Source of the DNA: Thermoleophilaceae bacterium | GTDB lineage: Bacteria; Actinomycetota; Thermoleophilia; Solirubrobacterales; Thermoleophilaceae | Reading direction: 5' to 3' | Assembly (NCBI GenBank): GCA_013812065.1 | Contig: JACCUC010000225.1 | Coordinates: forward strand, 1-37,677 | Length of the DNA stretch: 37,677 bases | Shown: positions 29,814 to 37,677 of the stretch, piece by piece | Position numbering within the stretch: position 1 is the first letter of the stretch | How the letters are laid out: each line of letters opens with the position of its first letter | Made by a program: the position numbers and the translations under genes | Notes under the pieces: model-generated | What the model was told of the DNA's origin: nothing | The model's input: the letters and a program-made list of their open reading frames with translations, nothing else | The model's database searches: none

Positions 29814-31037
29814 TTAGCGAGCGGAGGAGCGCCGGGGCGAACGTCCGAGGCCCATCCGGTCCTTGAGCACGAGGACCCGCTCGGCCGACTCCTCGACGCG
29901 ACGGCGAAAGCGCGGCGAGCGGCGGGCGCGCGCGAGCAGACGGTCGCGGACGCCGTCGAAGCTGCCGGGACCGGTCATCAGGACGATGTCGACGCCCGCG
30001 GCGACCGAGCGAACCGCGGCGGTCTCGACCGAGGAGCGCGCGAGCACGGCGTCGGCCTCGATCGAGTCGGTGACGACGACGCCCCGAAAGCCGAGCCGCC
30101 GGCGCAGCAGGTCGCCGAGGACGGGCTGTGACTGGGAGGCGATCCGCCGACCGTCGAGTGCCGGATAGAGCGCGTGCGAGGCCATCACGAGGGGCGCCCC
30201 CGCGGCGATCGCCGCCCGGAAGGGCTCGACGTCGCGGCCCAGGATCTGCTCGCGCGGGGCGTCGATCGTGACCGGCTCGTCGTCTGTGTTGCCCTGCGCC
30301 GAGCCGAAGCCGGGGAAGTGCTTCGGGGTGGTGGCCACGCCGCCGCGCCCGTGCTCCCGGATCGAGGCCCGCACCAGCGCGCTCACCTCGCGGCTCTCCC
30401 CCGGATACACGCGGGGACCGACCGCCGACCCGCCGGGCACCCCGATGTCGGCCACCGGCGCGAGGTTGACGTTCACCCCGACCCGCGCAAGATCGCGAGC
30501 GCCGTCCCGGGCGGCGGCGGCCGCCTTGCGCACGGTGCCATGGGCGGCCTGCCCATCGACCGGATTCGCAAACGAGAGGATCCGGATCGGGCCGCCCTCC
30601 TGGTCGGTCGCGACGAGCGCGCGGCCTTGAGCGGCGCGCTGCAGCCGGCGGGTGAGGGAGCGAACCTGTCGCCGGGAGCGGGCATTCGACTGGAACAGGA
30701 CCACCCCCGCCCCCCGGCCCTCCCGCAGGGTATCCCTTACGTAATCGGGCACCTTCGCTCCGCTGAAGCTGAGCACGAGTAGCTGGCCGACCTGTTGCTC
30801 GAGGCTCAGGCGGTCGACCGCGCGCTCGGGGGCGGCGCGGCGATCTCCTCGCTCGCCCTCGGTCTCGGCTCCCGACCCGGCGATCGCACCCGCGATCGCA
30901 GCCAGCAGCGCCACCGCCGCGAGGACGGCGAGGCTGGCACGTCGACGCTGAGCATGGGTCTCACGCGCGGAGCGGGCGGCCCGTCCCCGTGGAGGGGGCG
31001 CACTTGGCACGGGGGGTGGAGCGGTCGGAGCCGACAC
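29814..31037 (-). CDS. Glycoside hydrolase family 3 (NagZ-like beta-N-acetylhexosaminidase)
   Basis: The 407-residue protein has an N-terminal membrane anchor or signal (about 33-53) and a TIM-barrel GH3 domain. Visible are VATDQEGGPIRIL (substrate Asp/Glu), NLAPVADIG, KHFPGFGSAQGNT (with the Lys-His substrate loop) and VVVTDSIEA with the nucleophile Asp near residue 325. The shape without the second GH3 domain is that of NagZ, which cuts GlcNAc from muropeptides. The anchor suggests work outside the membrane on wall fragments. GTG at 31035-31037; no good ribosome binding site is seen, so the start is not certain. Confidence 0.88.
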   Translation of the reverse strand: MSAPTAPPPVPSAPPPRGRAARSARETHAQRRRASLAVLAAVALLAAIAGAIAGSGAETEGERGDRRAAPERAVDRLSLEQQVGQLLVLSFSGAKVPDYVRDTLREGRGAGVVLFQSNARSRRQVRSLTRRLQRAAQGRALVATDQEGGPIRILSFANPVDGQAAHGTVRKAAAAARDGARDLARVGVNVNLAPVADIGVPGGSAVGPRVYPGESREVSALVRASIREHGRGGVATTPKHFPGFGSAQGNTDDEPVTIDAPREQILGRDVEPFRAAIAAGAPLVMASHALYPALDGRRIASQSQPVLGDLLRRRLGFRGVVVTDSIEADAVLARSSVETAAVRSVAAGVDIVLMTGPGSFDGVRDRLLARARRSPRFRRRVEESAERVLVLKDRMGLGRSPRRSSAR

Positions 31038-31214
31038 GAAGGAGAGGGCAGGTTAGGTCACCCGTGGCACCTGCCGCAGGCCGTCGCCGAGCCGCGGCGG
31101 ACGCGCTGGGGGTGACGTCCTGCGGCGTTTGGCGTCGGCGGGCGCCGGTGAAGCTATCCGGCGGGCCGCTTCGCAGGGCCGGCCGAGACCCGACGAATCA
31201 GGAGAGCGATCACG

Positions 31215-32090
31215 ATGACCCAGGCAGGCAACGAGCAGGTCGTCGCGCAGTCCGGCACCTTCGCCATCGGCGGCGACCTCGAGGTGCACCGCCTGGGGTT
31301 CGGCGCGATGCGCCTCACGGGCGACGGCATCTGGGGCGAGCCCGACGACGCGGCGGAGTGTCAGCGCGTGCTCCGTAGGGCGCTCGAGCTCGGCGTGACC
31401 CTGATCGACACGGCCGACTCCTACGGGCCCGACGTATCCGAGCGTGTTATCGGCGAGACCCTCCTCCCCTATCCCGACGACCTGGTGATCGCCACCAAGG
31501 CGGGGCTCGAGCGCTCGGGACCGGGCCAGTGGCATCCCAACGGCCGGCCCGAGCACGTGCGCGAAGCCTGCGAGGGCAGCCTCCGGCGGCTCAAGCTCGA
31601 TCGCATCGACCTCTACCAGCTTCACCGCATCGACCCCGACGTCCCCGTCGAGGAGTCGCTCGGAACGATGCTCGAGCTGCGCGACGAGGGCAAGGTCCGC
31701 CACATCGGCCTGTCCGAGGTCGGCGTCGAGGACCTCGACCGGGCGCGCCGGACCGCCCCGATCGCCACCGTGCAGAACCGCTACAACGCCGCCGACCGCA
31801 GCTCCGAGGAGGTGCTCGAGGCCTGCGAGCGCGACGGCCTGGGATTCATCCCGTGGTTCCCACTCGAGACCGGCGGGCTCGCCGAAGTGGGCGGCCCGCT
31901 CGCCGAGGCGGCGAAGCGCCACGGCTCCCAGCCCGCCCAGCTCGCGCTGGCGTGGCTGCTCCACCGCTCGCCGGTCATGATGCCGATCCCGGGCACCTCG
32001 TCGGTCGAGCACCTCGAGGAGAACCTCGCCGCCGCCCGGATCGAGCTCTCGGACGAGGAGGTGCGTGAGATCGAGGACGCGGCCAGGTAG
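31215..32090 (+). CDS. Aldo/keto reductase
   Basis: The 291-residue NADPH-dependent oxidoreductase has the (beta/alpha)8 AKR barrel. The catalytic tetrad is visible as Asp and Tyr in LIDTADSYGPD, Lys in VIATKAGLE and His in YQLHRIDP. The late block MPIPGTSSVEHLEENL binds the cofactor phosphate. Substrate is unknown; the family reduces many aldehydes and ketones. AGGAG ten bases before the ATG. Divergent from the GH3 gene; the 177 bp between shows no operator I recognise. Confidence 0.93.
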   Translation: MTQAGNEQVVAQSGTFAIGGDLEVHRLGFGAMRLTGDGIWGEPDDAAECQRVLRRALELGVTLIDTADSYGPDVSERVIGETLLPYPDDLVIATKAGLERSGPGQWHPNGRPEHVREACEGSLRRLKLDRIDLYQLHRIDPDVPVEESLGTMLELRDEGKVRHIGLSEVGVEDLDRARRTAPIATVQNRYNAADRSSEEVLEACERDGLGFIPWFPLETGGLAEVGGPLAEAAKRHGSQPAQLALAWLLHRSPVMMPIPGTSSVEHLEENLAAARIELSDEEVREIEDAAR

Positions 32091-32157
32091 CGCAGCCGTC
32101 GAGGTTCGCCGTGGCGCGGCGACGGGTAGCCGGGGCACAGCGAACCGAGGAGGCGGC

Positions 32158-32658
32158 ATGTCGAGCACCACGATCGAAGAGCAGGTCGTCAAGTACCTGA
32201 CCGACGCGCACGCGATCGAGGAGCAGGCGCTGGCCCAGATGCGCGCCGCCCCGAGGATCGCCAAGGACGAGCGGCTCGCTCAGGTCTTTCGCGACCACCA
32301 CGCCGAGACCGAGCGTCACGAGCGACTCGTGCGCGAGCGCCTCGAGGCTCACGGGGCCAGCCCCTCGAAGCTCAAGGACGCGGCTCTGCGCACCGGGGCC
32401 GTCAACTGGAGCGGATTCTTCGCGGCCCAGCCGGACACGCCCGGCAAGCTCGCGGCCTTCACCTTCGCCTACGAGCACCTCGAGATCGGGGGGTACGAGC
32501 TGCTTCGCCGGGTCGCCGAGCGCGCCGGGGACCTCGAGACCGCCTCGGTGGTCGAGCGCATCGCCGAGCAGGAGCGTGCCGCCGCCCGGATCATTGCCTC
32601 GAGGTTCGACCGGGCCGTCGAGGCGTCGCTCGCGGCGCAGGGCGTGGGCGTCGCCTGA
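32158..32658 (+). CDS. DUF892 (YciE-like) ferritin-like protein
   Basis: The 166-residue all-helical protein matches DUF892/YciE: VVKYLTDAHAIEEQALAQM, FRDHHAETERHERLV and FTFAYEHLEIGGYELL. The Glu and His pairs (EEQ, HHAETERH, YEHLE) match the metal sites of a ferritin-like four-helix bundle. Members are stress-related, with possible iron or radical handling; details are unknown. AGGAGG before the ATG at 32158. It is 67 bp downstream of the aldo/keto reductase on the same strand, possibly co-transcribed. A strong hairpin follows it. Confidence 0.88.
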   Translation: MSSTTIEEQVVKYLTDAHAIEEQALAQMRAAPRIAKDERLAQVFRDHHAETERHERLVRERLEAHGASPSKLKDAALRTGAVNWSGFFAAQPDTPGKLAAFTFAYEHLEIGGYELLRRVAERAGDLETASVVERIAEQERAAARIIASRFDRAVEASLAAQGVGVA

Positions 32659-32663
32659 GTGTC

Positions 32664-32693
32664 GGAGGGCCGGCGCAGCGGGCGCCGCCCTCC
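32664..32693 (+). terminator. Strong hairpin after the DUF892 gene
   Basis: GGAGGGC-c-GGCGC pairs with GCGCC-GCCCTCC around an AGCGG loop: 12 base pairs with one bulged C. It starts six bases after the stop. No T tract follows, as is usual in such GC-rich genomes. Confidence 0.65.
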
Positions 32694-32802
32694 TCTGCAC
32701 GGCACCGAAACCCCGGTTGAGCTCTCGGGTTAGCCTTTGACGAACGGCCGGGTGAGTAGACCGCCGGACGGTCGTCTCCAGCGCCACCGATCCAGGGTCT
32801 CC

Positions 32803-34368
32803 ATGCCGCTCAACCTTCGCCGTCCACTCGTCCACGCCACGTTCTTGGCGACCTGCCTGTGCGTGGTCTGGGGAGCGTGGCTCGCAGCCCCGGCCACCGC
32901 AGCTCCGGCACCGGAGCTTCGCTCGCTGGGGCCCGGAGGCTGGACCTGGTTCGCCGACCCCAGAGGCGTCCATCACCGGGGCCGCTTCAGCCGCACCTAC
33001 GTCGGCTGGCTCGATCAGGAGGGCGACGTAAAGATCGCCAGCTACGACCACACGTCAAAGGTGAGGACCACGGCGGTCCTCCACTGGCGGCTGGGTCACG
33101 ACGACCACAACAACCCGTCCCTGCACGTCCGGCCCGACGGGCGGGTGGTGGTCTTCTACTCCGAGCACAACGGCAAGAAGATGTACTACCGCACGTCTCG
33201 CAATCCCGAGGACGTCACCTCCTGGCGCCGCGAGCGCTCCATCCCGACCAACACCCGCAAGGAGTCGACGGGATCGGTCCGGGGCAACACCTACCCGAAC
33301 CCGGTCTGGCTGCGGGCCGAGCGGCGGCTGTGGCTGTTCTGGCGTGGTGGGAGCTCGTGGCCAACGTTCGCCTCGACGGCCAACGGAGGCGGCACCTGGA
33401 CCAGGGCGCGGGACATGATCCGCTCCCCCCACCACCGGCCTTACTTGAAGGCCGCGTCCAACAACAAGGACACGATCCACTTCGCCTTCACCAAGGGCCA
33501 CCCCTCGCGCGGGAACAAGGACATCTACTACGCGCGCTACAAGCGCGGCGCGTTCTACCGTGCGAACGGTCGGCGGATCGGGTCGATGGCGAGCCTCCCG
33601 CTCGAGCTGAACGAGGTCGACAAGGTCCACGGCGGCGGGGCGCGGACCTGGATCCACGACGTCGCCGCCGACTCATCAGGTCGCCCGATCGTCGTGTATG
33701 CCTCCTTCGCCTCCCGGCGTGAGCACTACTACTGGTACGCCCGCTGGACGGGCAGGAGGTGGGTCCGCCACCGGTTCGCCTCGGCCGGCGGCACGATCGC
33801 CGACAACGGCGCCGAGCCGTGGTACTCCGGCGGCATCACGATCGACCAGGAGAACCCGTCGGTGGTCTACCTCTCGCGCGAGGTCAGGGGCATGCACGAG
33901 GTCGAGACCTGGCGCACGTCCAACGGTGGGTCCCGGTGGACCAGGACGCCCGTGACCTCGGGCTCGAGCGTCGAGAACGTTCGGCCGATCTCGCCCCGGG
34001 GACTGCGTACCTTCGGTAGCGACATGTCGGTGCTCTTCATGCGCGGTAACTACCGTCACTATGTCGACTACGAGACCAACATCACCACCCGGCTCCTGAA
34101 CGGCGGCAACCTGCCGCCGGCCTCCGAGGCGAAGGCCGCGGCGAGGACGGGGTCCGCGCCCGGCGTGCTGCAATTCGACGGCTCGCCCGCCTCGGATCCC
34201 GATGGCCGGATCGTCGAGTTCGCCTGGAGCTTCGGCGACGGCACCGGCGACCGGGGCAGGGCGCCCACCCACCGCTACAGCCGGCCGGGCCGCTACTTCC
34301 CCCGGTTGACCGTGACCGACGACAACGGCGACAAGGATGTCTTCGTCGAGGAGGTGGTCGTCAGGTAA
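32803..34368 (+). CDS. Secreted BNR_4 propeller protein with C-terminal PKD domain
   Basis: The 521-residue protein has a signal peptide (cleaved near AAPATAAPA, about residue 30), a BNR_4-type beta-propeller and a PKD domain (about 435-521; FDGSPASDPDGRIVEFAWSFGDG, HRYSRPGRYFPRLTVTDDNG). Propeller marks include HNNPSLHVRPDGRVVVFYSEHN and YSGGITIDQENPSVVYL. The same fold occurs in polysaccharide lyases of PL24/25 and in proteins annotated as rhamnogalacturonan-related; catalytic residues cannot be assigned by eye. It probably binds or degrades an extracellular polysaccharide. I use the ATG at 32803, as the frame upstream lacks signal-peptide character. Confidence 0.8.
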   Translation: MPLNLRRPLVHATFLATCLCVVWGAWLAAPATAAPAPELRSLGPGGWTWFADPRGVHHRGRFSRTYVGWLDQEGDVKIASYDHTSKVRTTAVLHWRLGHDDHNNPSLHVRPDGRVVVFYSEHNGKKMYYRTSRNPEDVTSWRRERSIPTNTRKESTGSVRGNTYPNPVWLRAERRLWLFWRGGSSWPTFASTANGGGTWTRARDMIRSPHHRPYLKAASNNKDTIHFAFTKGHPSRGNKDIYYARYKRGAFYRANGRRIGSMASLPLELNEVDKVHGGGARTWIHDVAADSSGRPIVVYASFASRREHYYWYARWTGRRWVRHRFASAGGTIADNGAEPWYSGGITIDQENPSVVYLSREVRGMHEVETWRTSNGGSRWTRTPVTSGSSVENVRPISPRGLRTFGSDMSVLFMRGNYRHYVDYETNITTRLLNGGNLPPASEAKAAARTGSAPGVLQFDGSPASDPDGRIVEFAWSFGDGTGDRGRAPTHRYSRPGRYFPRLTVTDDNGDKDVFVEEVVVR

Positions 34369-34576
34369 GGCGATCCTCAGCAGACCGAGCAGGCGCAGGC
34401 GCGCCGTCCGCACGCCATCGCGCGACCGGACGGCGTCCGTGGGCGAGCGCCTCGGTCAGGTCCGGCTCTGCTGTGTTCAGCTCCATGGGTGTGGTGCGTC
34501 CGCCGGCCGACTCGAAGCTCGCGCGAAGCCAGGCCGCGCGCGCCGGCTCCTCCCCCGTGAGCGATCCGGCCTCCCC

Positions 34577-35677
34577 ATTAGCGTCTCGGACATCGCGTCC
34601 CGATGCATCGCCCACCTCGACCTCGACGCCTTCTACGTGAGCGTCGAGCTCGCGCGCCGTCCCGAGCTGCGCGGTCTGCCGGTGGTCGTCGCCGGGCGCA
34701 GCCCCCGCGCGGTCGTCACGACGGCGAGCTACGAGGCGCGCCGCTTCGGCATCTTCTCGGCGACCCCGGCGGCGCAGGCTCGGCGCCTCTGCCCCGAGGC
34801 TGTCTTCGTCGAGCCCGACTTTCCGGCCTATCGCGACCGGTCACGCGACGTCATGGCGATCGTGGGCGAGGAGATCGATCGCGTCGAGACGGTCGGCCTC
34901 GACGAGGCGTACCTCGACCTGTCCGACCTCGAGCGCCCGGCGACCGCGGCGCGCCGCCTCAAGGCGACCGTCCGCGAGCGAACGGGGCTCGTCTGCTCGA
35001 TCGGGATCGGGCCGAACAAGCTCGTGGCCAAGGTCGCCTCCGACGCCGAGAAGCCCGACGGCTTCGTGGTTCTCTCCGCCCCCGAGGCCCGCAGGCGCTT
35101 CGGTGGCGAGCCGCCAGGACTGCTCCCGGGCATCGGTCCTAAGACGGCCGCGCGCCTCGCGAGCCTCGGGATCGACACCCTCGACCGCCTCGCCGCCGCC
35201 CCCGAGGCCGACCTCTCCGGCTGGTTCGGGCCGCGGCTCGGTCGCGGTATCGGTCGGCTCGCGCGCTTCGAGGACGACCGGGCGCTCGAGCTCGCCAGGA
35301 CCGCCAAGTCCGAGTCGCGGGAGACCACCTTCCACACCGACTTCCGCGGCGTGCCCGCGCTGCTACCCGCCCTCGAGGAGCTCGGTCGCGAGCTGTGCGA
35401 GCGCCTGCGGGCTCAGGGCCGGGCGGGAAGGACGGTGGGCATCAAGGTCCGCCTGGACGATTTCTCCACGCACACGCGCGCGCGGACGCTGCGCGAGGCG
35501 ACGAACGACGCGGTCGTCGTCGGCTCGGTCGCCGGCGAGCTACTGCGGCGCTTCGATCCGCCCCGGCCGGTGCGCCTGCTCGGGGTGAAGGTGGCGGGCC
35601 TCGACGCGAGCGTCGGTGCTCGGACTCAGCCGGGGCGTGGCCGCAGCGACCAGCTCACGCTCGGCGAGCTCGGTTAG
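34577..35677 (+). CDS. dinB: DNA polymerase IV (Y-family, translesion)
   Basis: The Y-family polymerase bypasses DNA damage and is error-prone. The palm is visible as AHLDLDAFYVSVE (metal Asp, steric-gate Tyr) and GLDEAYLDLS (catalytic Asp-Glu). Then come IGIGPNKLVAKVASD, the thumb GIGPKTAARLASLGI and a little finger beginning ESRETTFHTDF. The sequence ends SDQLTLGELG. No ATG, GTG or TTG start fits before AHLDLD; the nearest candidate is ATT at 34577-34579, giving 366 residues. A GTG at 34557 is one base out of frame. Either a rare start or a frameshift is present, so the 5' end is uncertain. Confidence 0.88.
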   Translation: MSVSDIASRCIAHLDLDAFYVSVELARRPELRGLPVVVAGRSPRAVVTTASYEARRFGIFSATPAAQARRLCPEAVFVEPDFPAYRDRSRDVMAIVGEEIDRVETVGLDEAYLDLSDLERPATAARRLKATVRERTGLVCSIGIGPNKLVAKVASDAEKPDGFVVLSAPEARRRFGGEPPGLLPGIGPKTAARLASLGIDTLDRLAAAPEADLSGWFGPRLGRGIGRLARFEDDRALELARTAKSESRETTFHTDFRGVPALLPALEELGRELCERLRAQGRAGRTVGIKVRLDDFSTHTRARTLREATNDAVVVGSVAGELLRRFDPPRPVRLLGVKVAGLDASVGARTQPGRGRSDQLTLGELG

Positions 35678-35697
35678 CCTCGGGTGCCGCTTCTGAG

Positions 35698-36561
35698 TCA
35701 GCCGCCGGCGACCCGTTCGAGCCGCTCGGCGAGCCGCCTCATGCCGAGCTCCGCGGCCGCTCGCGCGGCCCCGCGGTAGTCGGTCTCACGGTCCGGGGGA
35801 AGATCGAGCGCGATGTCGCGCAGCGTCGCTACCTCCTTGAACGCGATCAACCGATCGCGCCCGTCGAGCAGCGCGGTGCGGACGCTCGCGCGCGCCTCCC
35901 CCAGCGCTCCGTCGAGCGTCGCCTCGAGCGACCCGTAGCGCTGGAGCAGGGCGGCCGCCGTCTTCTCGCCGATGCCCTTGGCCCCCGGGATGCCGTCGGC
36001 GGGGTCGCCGCGCAGGGCGATGAAGTCGGGTACGAGGCGGGGCGGTACGCCGTAGCGGCGCTCGACCTCAGCCGCGTCGACGACCTCGGCGCCCTCGCGT
36101 CCGGTGCGCACGTAGAGCACGCTCACCCGCTCGCCGGCGCACTGGTACAGGTCGCGGTCGCCGGTCATGATCAGCGCCCGCCCGCCGGCCGCCGACTCGC
36201 GGCGCGCGAGGGCTCCCAGCAGATCGTCGGCCTCCAGTGAGTCGTGGCCGGCGACCGTCCATCCGAAGGCGCCGAAGAACGCCGGAGCGGCGGCGAACTG
36301 ATCCGCGAGCTTGTCCGGAAGCTCGGGACGGTCGGCGTGGTAGCCACCGAAGAGCTCGACCCGGTAGGCAGCCGCCTCCTGGCCGAAGCAGATCACCACC
36401 GCGCGCGGAGCGTGGGCCTCCACCTCGCGAAGGACGAGGTTCGCCATGCCGAGCAGCGCGTTGACCGGCCGACCGTCCGTGCCCTCGATCGAGTCGGGTA
36501 GCGCGTAAAAGGCGCGAAACAGCATCGAGTCGCCGTCGACGAGCAGCAGCGGTCCGGCCAT
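35698..36561 (-). CDS. 5'-3' exonuclease (PolA N-domain-like flap nuclease)
   Basis: The 287-residue stand-alone nuclease matches the 5'-3' exonuclease domain of DNA polymerase I. Metal-binding acids are in LLVDGDSMLFRAFY, SLEADDLLGAL, TGDRDLYQ and RGDPADGIPGAKGIGEKTA; the last block is the helix-hairpin-helix DNA-binding part. It removes RNA primers and flaps in replication or repair. It converges with dinB (20 bp between stops); pairing of two repair genes may be chance. ATG at 36559-36561. Confidence 0.94.
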   Translation of the reverse strand: MAGPLLLVDGDSMLFRAFYALPDSIEGTDGRPVNALLGMANLVLREVEAHAPRAVVICFGQEAAAYRVELFGGYHADRPELPDKLADQFAAAPAFFGAFGWTVAGHDSLEADDLLGALARRESAAGGRALIMTGDRDLYQCAGERVSVLYVRTGREGAEVVDAAEVERRYGVPPRLVPDFIALRGDPADGIPGAKGIGEKTAAALLQRYGSLEATLDGALGEARASVRTALLDGRDRLIAFKEVATLRDIALDLPPDRETDYRGAARAAAELGMRRLAERLERVAGG

Positions 36562-36580
36562 CCCTCGAAGCTAGACCATT

Positions 36581-36601
36581 GCGGGGGGGCTGAGCCCCCG
36601 C
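36581..36601 (-). terminator. GC-rich hairpin after the membrane protein gene
   Basis: GCGGGGG (36581-36587) pairs with CCCCCGC (36595-36601) in the gap between the membrane protein stop (36614) and the exonuclease ATG. No T tract. On the minus strand it would end the membrane protein transcript. Confidence 0.5.
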
Positions 36602-36613
36602 GTGCGCTCGGTC

Positions 36614-37462
36614 CTACGGCCGCCGGGGCTGGGGCGGCTCGCCACCGCCCGGCGGGGGCGAAGACGGCTGCTGCTGTCCCGGCGTCGCCGCCGTGCCCGC
36701 TCTCGGTGGCGCCGCCTGCGGGCCGGGCGACTCCGGAGCGATGCCGGGCGACCCAGCCGGGGTGTGCAGTCCGACCGCCCCGGGCGGCGGAGCCACCTCG
36801 CCCTTGACCGCCCGGAGGTTGAAGTAGAGGACCGCGGCGGCGAGGGCGAGGAGCGGGGCGGTGAGCACGCTGCTCACGATGTCGGCGATGACGGCGCCGA
36901 CGCTTCCGAGCGCGCCGCCGATGAGACCGAAGATCAGGCTCACCACGATCAGGACCACGATGAACACGGCGAGTACGCCGAGCACCTGCCACCCGTGGCC
37001 GCGCACGAGCTCACGACTGCGGCTGAACGCCGGCAGGACGCCCGGCCGCTCGAGCACGACGACTGGTGCGACGACCGCCCAGATCGTGAGCAGGAAGAGG
37101 CCGGGGACGATCAGGAGGATGAAGCCGACCCCGATTCCGAGGCCTTGGAGCAGGCTCGCGCCGATCAGGGCCGCGACCACCGGGCTGACCGATGCGAACA
37201 GGTCGCCGACCGAGGTGTCGCGACGCCCGTCCTGGACGTCGCCGACGAGCTGCACGACCATCCCCTGGAAGAAGGCGGTCCCGATCAACTGAGCGATCAC
37301 CGCCAGGATGCCGAGGATCGGTGAGATCGCCACGAGAACGGCGGCGATGACCCCGACTACCACGAAGACCACCAGCGCCGCCGGAAGCAACACGGAGGCC
37401 TGGTCGCGGTAGATGTCGAACACCCCGCGGACCACTCCCCCGACGTCGATCTGCGCATTCAC
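36614..37462 (-). CDS. Multi-pass membrane protein (GPDPase membrane-domain-like)
   Basis: The 282-residue protein begins at GTG (37460-37462; NAQIDVGGVVRGVFDIYRDQASVLLP) and has about five to six helices, including IVPGLFLLTIWAVVAPVVVLE, then SRELVRGHGWQVLGVL. This pattern is that of the glycerophosphodiester phosphodiesterase membrane-domain and DUF975-like group, small integral proteins without known catalysis. The last 60 residues are Pro/Gly-rich and disordered. Upstream in-frame sequence to 37675 is open but has no family character, so I exclude it. Function unknown. Confidence 0.7.
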   Translation of the reverse strand: MNAQIDVGGVVRGVFDIYRDQASVLLPAALVVFVVVGVIAAVLVAISPILGILAVIAQLIGTAFFQGMVVQLVGDVQDGRRDTSVGDLFASVSPVVAALIGASLLQGLGIGVGFILLIVPGLFLLTIWAVVAPVVVLERPGVLPAFSRSRELVRGHGWQVLGVLAVFIVVLIVVSLIFGLIGGALGSVGAVIADIVSSVLTAPLLALAAAVLYFNLRAVKGEVAPPPGAVGLHTPAGSPGIAPESPGPQAAPPRAGTAATPGQQQPSSPPPGGGEPPQPRRP

Positions 37463-37523
37463 GGGGCGGCACCCTAGAGGATCGGCCGGACGAGGAGTGG
37501 CCCAGCTGTGTACGACGCGCGAT

Positions 37524-37542
37524 CCGCGGCCTGTGGCCGCGG
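37524..37542. terminator. Perfect hairpin upstream of the membrane protein gene
   Basis: CCGCGGCC (37524-37531), loop TGT, GGCCGCGG (37535-37542): an eight-base perfect stem. It may end a gene lying beyond the window on either strand. The rest of 37463-37677 shows no gene I can support. Confidence 0.45.
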
Positions 37543-37677
37543 GCGTCGGCCTACCGGCCGGACCCTCTTCCCCCGCGACCCCGGCGCCTGCGCCTCCCAT
37601 CCTGCTCCGAGGGGCCACGGCGCCGATGCCCGCCGGCCTGGCCCGGCTCCCCCGCCGGACGCCGCCCGCCCCCACCG

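Noticed and set aside
37463..37675. N-terminal extension of the membrane protein to 37675
   Set aside because: The added part is Gly/Arg/Pro-rich, covers a perfect hairpin and has no family character; the GTG at 37462 precedes the first structured segment.

Overview
The window is about 37.7 kb of very GC-rich DNA with almost no intergenic space, many GTG starts and many 1-8 nt gene overlaps. Gene content (an AftB-like arabinofuranosyltransferase, SHOCT and BlaI/M56 proteins, an SSI-like inhibitor, actinobacterial cell-wall hydrolases behind a c-di-AMP riboswitch) points to Actinomycetota. A Thermoleophilia/Solirubrobacterales-type organism is my inference, not something the sequence proves. 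No rRNA, tRNA or CRISPR array was seen.

Layout. (1) 2-931: 3' part of a family-4 glycosyltransferase. (2) 931-2188: an ISAzo13-type insertion sequence that abuts the glycosyltransferase stop on one side and a broken DUF305 lipoprotein gene on the other. (3) 2189-14889: a copper-handling island. On the minus strand lies an overlapping operon of BNR protein, SCO1, CcdA, an Lgt-like protein and a Tat-exported multicopper oxidase. Around it lie two TlpA-like thioredoxins, a Met-rich DUF305 protein, a relic of a second copper ATPase, two tandem Cys-Pro/Met small membrane proteins, a SHOCT-BlaI-M56 regulatory operon, and divergently copZ, a 36-codon ORF and copA. (4) 14951-24838: cell envelope genes: an M23 hydrolase with a long acidic tail behind a ydaO-type riboswitch, an AftB-like glycosyltransferase, a haloalkane dehalogenase, an M20 peptidase, a second M23 hydrolase, an NlpC/P60 protein and MsrB. 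(5) 24894-37462: mixed housekeeping and accessory genes: SSI-like lipoprotein, DUF1244, polysaccharide deacetylase, DUF3891, small membrane protein, PhoD-like phosphatase, MsrA, GH3, aldo/keto reductase, DUF892 ferritin-like protein, secreted BNR/PKD protein, DinB, 5'-3' exonuclease and a multi-pass membrane protein.

How the copper genes may work together. Four sites share a CTAC-N7/8-GTAG-like core (TACTAC[A/G]CT), and a fifth, related site has TACAGTGCTCG. Each lies just upstream of a copper-related transcription unit, including the regulator operon itself. The simplest model is a BlaI/CopY-family repressor bound to all five sites and released by cleavage through the membrane M56 protease. 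This would induce export (CopA), chaperoning (CopZ, DUF305, SCO1), periplasmic oxidation (MCO) and thiol reduction (CcdA, TlpA). The family assignments are solid; the regulon and the copper signal are inference.
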